IMG/VR virus record: IMGVR_UViG_3300012925_000016
Location: 1 to 22,845 of that record
Strand: one strand, 5' to 3'
DNA: 22,845 bases
Origin: a virus
Under the pieces are notes generated by a model, which saw only the letters and a program-made list of their open reading frames with translations, was not told the DNA's origin and ran no database searches. Both the position numbers and the translations under genes were made by a program. Positions 20,470 through 22,845 of the stretch are shown one piece after another. The stretch's first letter is position 1; every line of letters begins with the position of its first letter.

Positions 20470-20636
20470 TGTGTGTCGTTTGCTTCCTGCTAGGGACCCC
20501 GGACCAGCCAGCACTGGTAGTAGTGAACGGACACTCCGTTTGCGACAAGCATGTGGATGCAACGAAGGTGTCCACCTCCATCAACGTGGTAGTGCACCGA
20601 CTAGTAACGCGTCTAAAGTTTGGAATGGACAAGTAG
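20466..20636 (+). CDS. 56-residue zinc-binding protein
   Basis: ATG 20466 overlaps the RuvC-like stop by ATGA. Ligands are CVVC near the N-terminus and CDKH (VNGHSVCDKHVDA) in the middle, a C-x2-C...C-x2-H arrangement. A helical basic end follows (STSINVVVHRLVTRLKFGMD). This pattern (CVVC, a short strand pair with GHSVC, and DKHV) is common in small actinobacterial and phage zinc-finger proteins. The function is unknown. Confidence 0.72.
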   Translation: MMCVVCFLLGTPDQPALVVVNGHSVCDKHVDATKVSTSINVVVHRLVTRLKFGMDK

Positions 20637-20638
20637 CA

Positions 20639-20737
20639 GTGAAGCTTCTGGGCTACATAATCATTGCCTCGATCCTTGGCATCTTCGCACTCGTAGGCGG
20701 AATCGTCTGCGCCCTGTTCTTCCTGTCCTACCTGTAA
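20639..20737 (+). CDS. 32-residue membrane peptide
   Basis: GTG 20639 starts two bases after the upstream TAG, and the frame ends at TAA 20735-20737. The sequence is almost wholly hydrophobic (KLLGYIIIASILGIFALVGG, then IVCALFFLSYL). A GG in the middle could give a kinked single helix of about 28 residues. It is the last + strand gene before the convergent terminator. It may be a small inner-membrane effector; no family is recognised. Confidence 0.62.
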   Translation: MKLLGYIIIASILGIFALVGGIVCALFFLSYL

Positions 20738-20743
20738 ACAGAC

Positions 20744-20800
20744 GAGAGCCCCTCACCCAGGACTACTCCGGCCCGCATTCGGAGAGGGTGAGGGGCTCTC
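20744..20800. terminator. Bidirectional terminator between convergent operons
   Basis: GAGAGCCCCTCACCC (20744-20758) pairs perfectly with GGGTGAGGGGCTCTC (20786-20800), a 15-bp GC-rich stem. A further CCG/CGG pairing is possible inside the 27-nt loop. It lies seven bases after the last + strand stop and 19 before the last - strand stop. There is no long T-run on either side, but its position between converging transcripts supports a terminator role. Confidence 0.85.
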
Positions 20801-20819
20801 TTACTCCCTAGACACCCGG

Positions 20820-21119
20820 CTAGGGAGCGTTCGGAGGATTGGTAACACTCGAGACGACATGCACGGCCAGCGTCTGGTTGTACACAGGCTGCGTCGGGGC
20901 ACCGAGCAACCAACCCAGCTTCGGCCACTTGCCCTCGAGGTATCGGACGCCGAGATAGTACACGTAGCCGATACCGAATGTGAGTAGGCCTTCCAGCCAG
21001 GTCTGTACGTCTTCCGGAACAGCGAAGCCGAAGTGAATCAGCAGATAGCTGACCACTAAGCCGACCGCGTACGGAACACCCGTACGGATCGCGCTGAGTA
21101 CCTTATCACTCAGATTCAT
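20820..21119 (-). CDS. Two-span membrane protein, holin-like
   Basis: This 99-residue protein has two hydrophobic helices at about 13-34 (TGVPYAVGLVVSYLLIHFGF) and 41-60 (WLEGLLTFGIGYVYYLGVRY). A motif seen in many actinophage holin-like proteins follows: LEGKWPKLGWLLGAPTQPVY. The short basic N-terminus and extended soluble tail fit a class II-type holin that would permit endolysin release. No endolysin lies in the window to confirm a lysis cassette. It is the last gene of the - strand block and overlaps the upstream membrane-protein gene by 14 nt. Confidence 0.78.
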   Translation of the reverse strand: MNLSDKVLSAIRTGVPYAVGLVVSYLLIHFGFAVPEDVQTWLEGLLTFGIGYVYYLGVRYLEGKWPKLGWLLGAPTQPVYNQTLAVHVVSSVTNPPNAP

Positions 21120-21426
21120 TCTTCTGCGCCTCCTTTAGATCCTTGCGATCACGAAACAGAACTCGAAGGAATATCCATAGCCGTTGTGCTACGACCAGGA
21201 ATATCAAGACCGCAATCACCTGAGCTGACTCTACCCTGAAGGGGAGGTTAGGAAACATCAGGCGAAGTGTCGAGTTGAGATAGGTCAGGGAAATAATAAG
21301 GGAGAAGAAGAATAGGTGTCTACCCATTGTAGAGGCATACCACTTGGCCAGCAATCCGTAGAGGATCACGAAGGTCCAGGAGCAGATCAGTGTAGCAACG
21401 ACCACATACACGATGACTGTCTGCAT
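21106..21426 (-). CDS. Three-span membrane protein
   Basis: This 106-residue protein has hydrophobic helices at about 3-27 (VIVYVVVATLICSWTFVILY), 36-58 (RHLFFFSLIISLTYLNSTLR) and 68-90 (AQVIAVLIFLVVAQRLWIFL). It ends in a charged tail (RDRKDLKEAQKNESE). The start overlaps the upstream stop (TAATG). Three spans and a charged C-terminus resemble class I holins, and it directly precedes the holin-like gene, so a lysis role is plausible. Which of the two is the true holin cannot be decided here. Confidence 0.75.
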   Translation of the reverse strand: MQTVIVYVVVATLICSWTFVILYGLLAKWYASTMGRHLFFFSLIISLTYLNSTLRLMFPNLPFRVESAQVIAVLIFLVVAQRLWIFLRVLFRDRKDLKEAQKNESE

Positions 21427-21638
21427 TATCTACCACCCAGCATGGCACGGTAGATGTCGAGCGCAAAGTGGTTAGCTTCACGTTGTGCCTTCAGGTCACG
21501 CATCACAGGCTTAGCCTCTGCAGCAAGCTCCTCCGCAGCTTCTAGCTTCTGTTCGGCCCTCTCCAGGGCTTCCTCCGCCTTTGTTTTGTCGGCCGCTGAA
21601 ACGGCAGGCTTTACCTTAGCCCACTTAAATCGCTTCAT
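21426..21638 (-). CDS. Small coiled-coil protein
   Basis: This protein has 70 residues from ATG at 21638, chosen because it overlaps the preceding gene by only 14 nt. A longer frame from 21761 would run deep inside that gene, and its first 41 residues look non-coding (Pro/Ser/Arg-rich). After a basic start (MKRFKWAKVKPAVSA) it is one long helix (KAEEALERAEQKLEAAEELA, then KPVMRDLKAQREANHFALDI). It may be a structural or chaperone-like partner; the family is unknown. Confidence 0.7.
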   Translation of the reverse strand: MKRFKWAKVKPAVSAADKTKAEEALERAEQKLEAAEELAAEAKPVMRDLKAQREANHFALDIYRAMLGGR

Positions 21639-21960
21639 TGGAACGTCCCGGTGGTAGTTCGGCATACCCATGGGAGGCGTTCCTGACGGCCTGGAGGATT
21701 GCCAAGGAGGCTTTCCCGACCTCGAGGCATTCACGTAGTGCCTCCTCTTGTTTGTCGCCACGCGCTTCTAGCTTACTGAATGCCTCTTCCCAGATCTTAG
21801 CGACTCGAAGAGCTTCGCCGACGCGCTTGTCTGCTTCTTCGCGCATCTGCTTCAAGACGCTGGCTGGAACGAGTAGCCCCCGAAGGATAAAGATGACAAC
21901 AAGAAGGAGTGCAGCCCCCGCGCCTCCTTGTGTAAGCCACCCAATGAGAGCGTCATTCAC
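21625..21960 (-). CDS. Single-span membrane protein with coiled coil
   Basis: This protein has 111 residues from GTG at 21960, preceded on its strand by AGGGGG. Residues of about 10-32 (QGGAGAALLLVVIFILRGLL) form one membrane helix. A long charged helix follows (KQMREEADKRVGEALRVAKI, then AFSKLEARGDKQEEALRECL). This N-in single-span plus coiled-coil layout is common just downstream of tail genes in actinophages and may be a lysis accessory or spanin-like protein, but no signature proves that. Confidence 0.75.
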   Translation of the reverse strand: MNDALIGWLTQGGAGAALLLVVIFILRGLLVPASVLKQMREEADKRVGEALRVAKIWEEAFSKLEARGDKQEEALRECLEVGKASLAILQAVRNASHGYAELPPGRSNEAI

Positions 21961-21969
21961 TTCTGCCCC

Positions 21970-22134
21970 CTAGTGCGTATTCAGTGTCGCTTCCAGACGC
22001 GCAACACGCTTCTGCAGATCCTTGATGATATCGATGAGATCACCCTGAGGTGTGACTCTCGTCCTGAAATTGTGTGAGTCGGCAACAACCTGGTGAGACG
22101 TTGGCCGTTGCGGATACGGTGTCGGTTCACTCAT
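21970..22134 (-). CDS. 54-residue coiled-coil protein next to the tail gene
   Basis: The ATG at 22134 overlaps the tail-protein stop by ATGA, and the frame ends in TAG at 21970-21972. It fills the otherwise empty gap between the tail and membrane-protein genes. The N-terminus is Pro-rich (MSEPTPYPQRPTSHQVVADS) and the C-terminus is a short coiled coil (DLIDIIKDLQKRVARLEATL). Small coiled-coil proteins of this kind often follow minor tail genes in actinophages. Existence is supported by overlap on one side and 9-bp spacing on the other. Confidence 0.75.
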   Translation of the reverse strand: MSEPTPYPQRPTSHQVVADSHNFRTRVTPQGDLIDIIKDLQKRVARLEATLNTH

Positions 22135-22845
22135 GATACACCTGTCAGGTTCATGATGTTGTCAATAGTAAGATTGACTGTCTCAGGGCCGTTCTGACTG
22201 GGCGGCGTCAAGCTATAACCAACGATCCTTGTCACACCCGTAACTGGCCCATTGGGGAAACGGTAGGGATCGTCGATTACCAGCTTGACATTATCACCGA
22301 GGCTCCATGAACCAAACGCATCAGGAACAGTACCATCAAGGATAATGGTTGGCGAGAGCATCGGCGGAGCCACATTAACTAGCTGCGCAGCAGTAACGGC
22401 ATTGAGTGTGTTCTGATCCTCAATGTCGCTCAGAGTCAGGCGCTTATCCAAGCCCGGATAGCCTTGCGTTAAGCTGGAGGCGTTCGTGTAGATCTGCCTA
22501 GGCGTTGATGCGCCATTTGACTTGCCTACCGCAAGCACGCGATTTGCTGCCTGGACAGAATTCTCTGGCCACCAGTACTCCGCAATGCCTGTGGGGTATT
22601 GAAGATCGACACCTGACTGCTGCGCCTGAGCTACAGGAACACCAATGCGCCAGTACGTCGTAGGAGGGTTCTCAACTAGATCCCATCGACCACGTATGAT
22701 CGTAGGCGTGCGTGTTCCTGTAACTGGATCCAGTAGTGGTGCAATGTAGTACTCACATCCAGCAGCGACACAGTTATCAATGACGTCGCCCCAGGAGTTG
22801 TAATCTGTTGCAACAAGCGTACGTGTCAGAGCTGTGCCTGTGCCC
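22131..22845 (-). CDS. C-terminal part of a minor tail protein (partial)
   Basis: The frame is open from the right edge to TGA at 22131-22133, giving 237 residues of a longer protein. No start is needed inside the window; GTG 22538 is only an internal codon. The fragment is beta-rich with aromatic turns (WGDVIDNCVAAGCEYYIAPL, GIAEYWWPENSVQAANRVLA, and a final FGSWSLGDNVKLVIDDPYRF). The ending, GDNVKL...RIVGYSLTPPSQNGPETVNL, resembles the C-termini of siphovirus ReqiPepy6 Gp37-like minor tail proteins. Family assignment is from general resemblance. It marks the edge of the structural gene region. Confidence 0.78.
   Translation of the reverse strand, partial: GTGTALTRTLVATDYNSWGDVIDNCVAAGCEYYIAPLLDPVTGTRTPTIIRGRWDLVENPPTTYWRIGVPVAQAQQSGVDLQYPTGIAEYWWPENSVQAANRVLAVGKSNGASTPRQIYTNASSLTQGYPGLDKRLTLSDIEDQNTLNAVTAAQLVNVAPPMLSPTIILDGTVPDAFGSWSLGDNVKLVIDDPYRFPNGPVTGVTRIVGYSLTPPSQNGPETVNLTIDNIMNLTGVS

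Noticed and set aside
21639-21761. Longer N-terminus of the small coiled-coil - strand gene
   Set aside because: The extra 41 residues overlap the upstream membrane-protein gene and are low-complexity, unlike the helical body of the protein.
22131-22538. Complete 135-residue gene starting at 22538
   Set aside because: The frame stays open to the window edge with protein-like sequence upstream, so this is only the end of a longer tail protein.

Overview
The window is a piece of an actinobacteriophage genome, probably a tailed siphovirus of a Streptomyces-like host. The evidence is dense short genes chained by ATGA, GTGA and TAATG overlaps, frequent GTG and TTG starts, a full phage replication set, a DUF397 protein (a family typical of Streptomyces and relatives), and tail and lysis-type genes on the opposite strand at the right end. 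The host genus is inferred, not proven.

Layout on the + strand. 1-214 is the tail of an acidic/basic-ended protein. 215-1002 has no convincing gene and instead reads as one large structured RNA: a tRNA-like 5' domain, nested perfect helices, and a strong intrinsic terminator at 888-947. 1003-1972 is a three-gene operon (winged-helix-like protein, DUF397, zinc ribbon). 2166-5145 carries small proteins and a SNF2-type helicase. 5178-7793 carries small unknowns and QueE. 7881-13719 is a replication/recombination operon: a Cas4-like Fe-S nuclease, a 28-residue membrane peptide, Sak4-like ATPase, DUF669 SSB-like protein, primase-ATPase, QueC and a small unknown, closed by a terminator. 13866-18724 carries QueD, GTP cyclohydrolase I, two MazG-like proteins, a DpdA-like transglycosylase and a UDG-DNA polymerase I fusion. 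18784-20737 carries small genes, including a degenerate HNH protein and a RuvC-like nuclease. A 15-bp hairpin at 20744-20800 lies between the converging gene blocks. From 20820 to the right edge the - strand carries membrane/lysis-type genes and the end of a large tail protein.

Two systems stand out. First, FolE, QueD, QueE, QueC and DpdA together form a complete route from GTP to preQ0 and its insertion into DNA, so the phage probably carries 7-deazaguanine bases that would protect it from restriction. The genes are spread over three operons and no QueF is seen in the window. Second, the roughly 700-nt RNA at the left end has the scale and phage/tRNA association of giant ornate RNAs such as GOLLD and ROOL, but I cannot assign it to either.

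Transcription looks organised by five near-identical promoters (TTGxxx, exactly 18 bp, TATAAT). One places the start codon at the expected transcription start and should give a leaderless mRNA. The two blocks without such a promoter (queD to polA, and 19455-20737) instead share an upstream GATCTTG...TAGACTTGAGG element.
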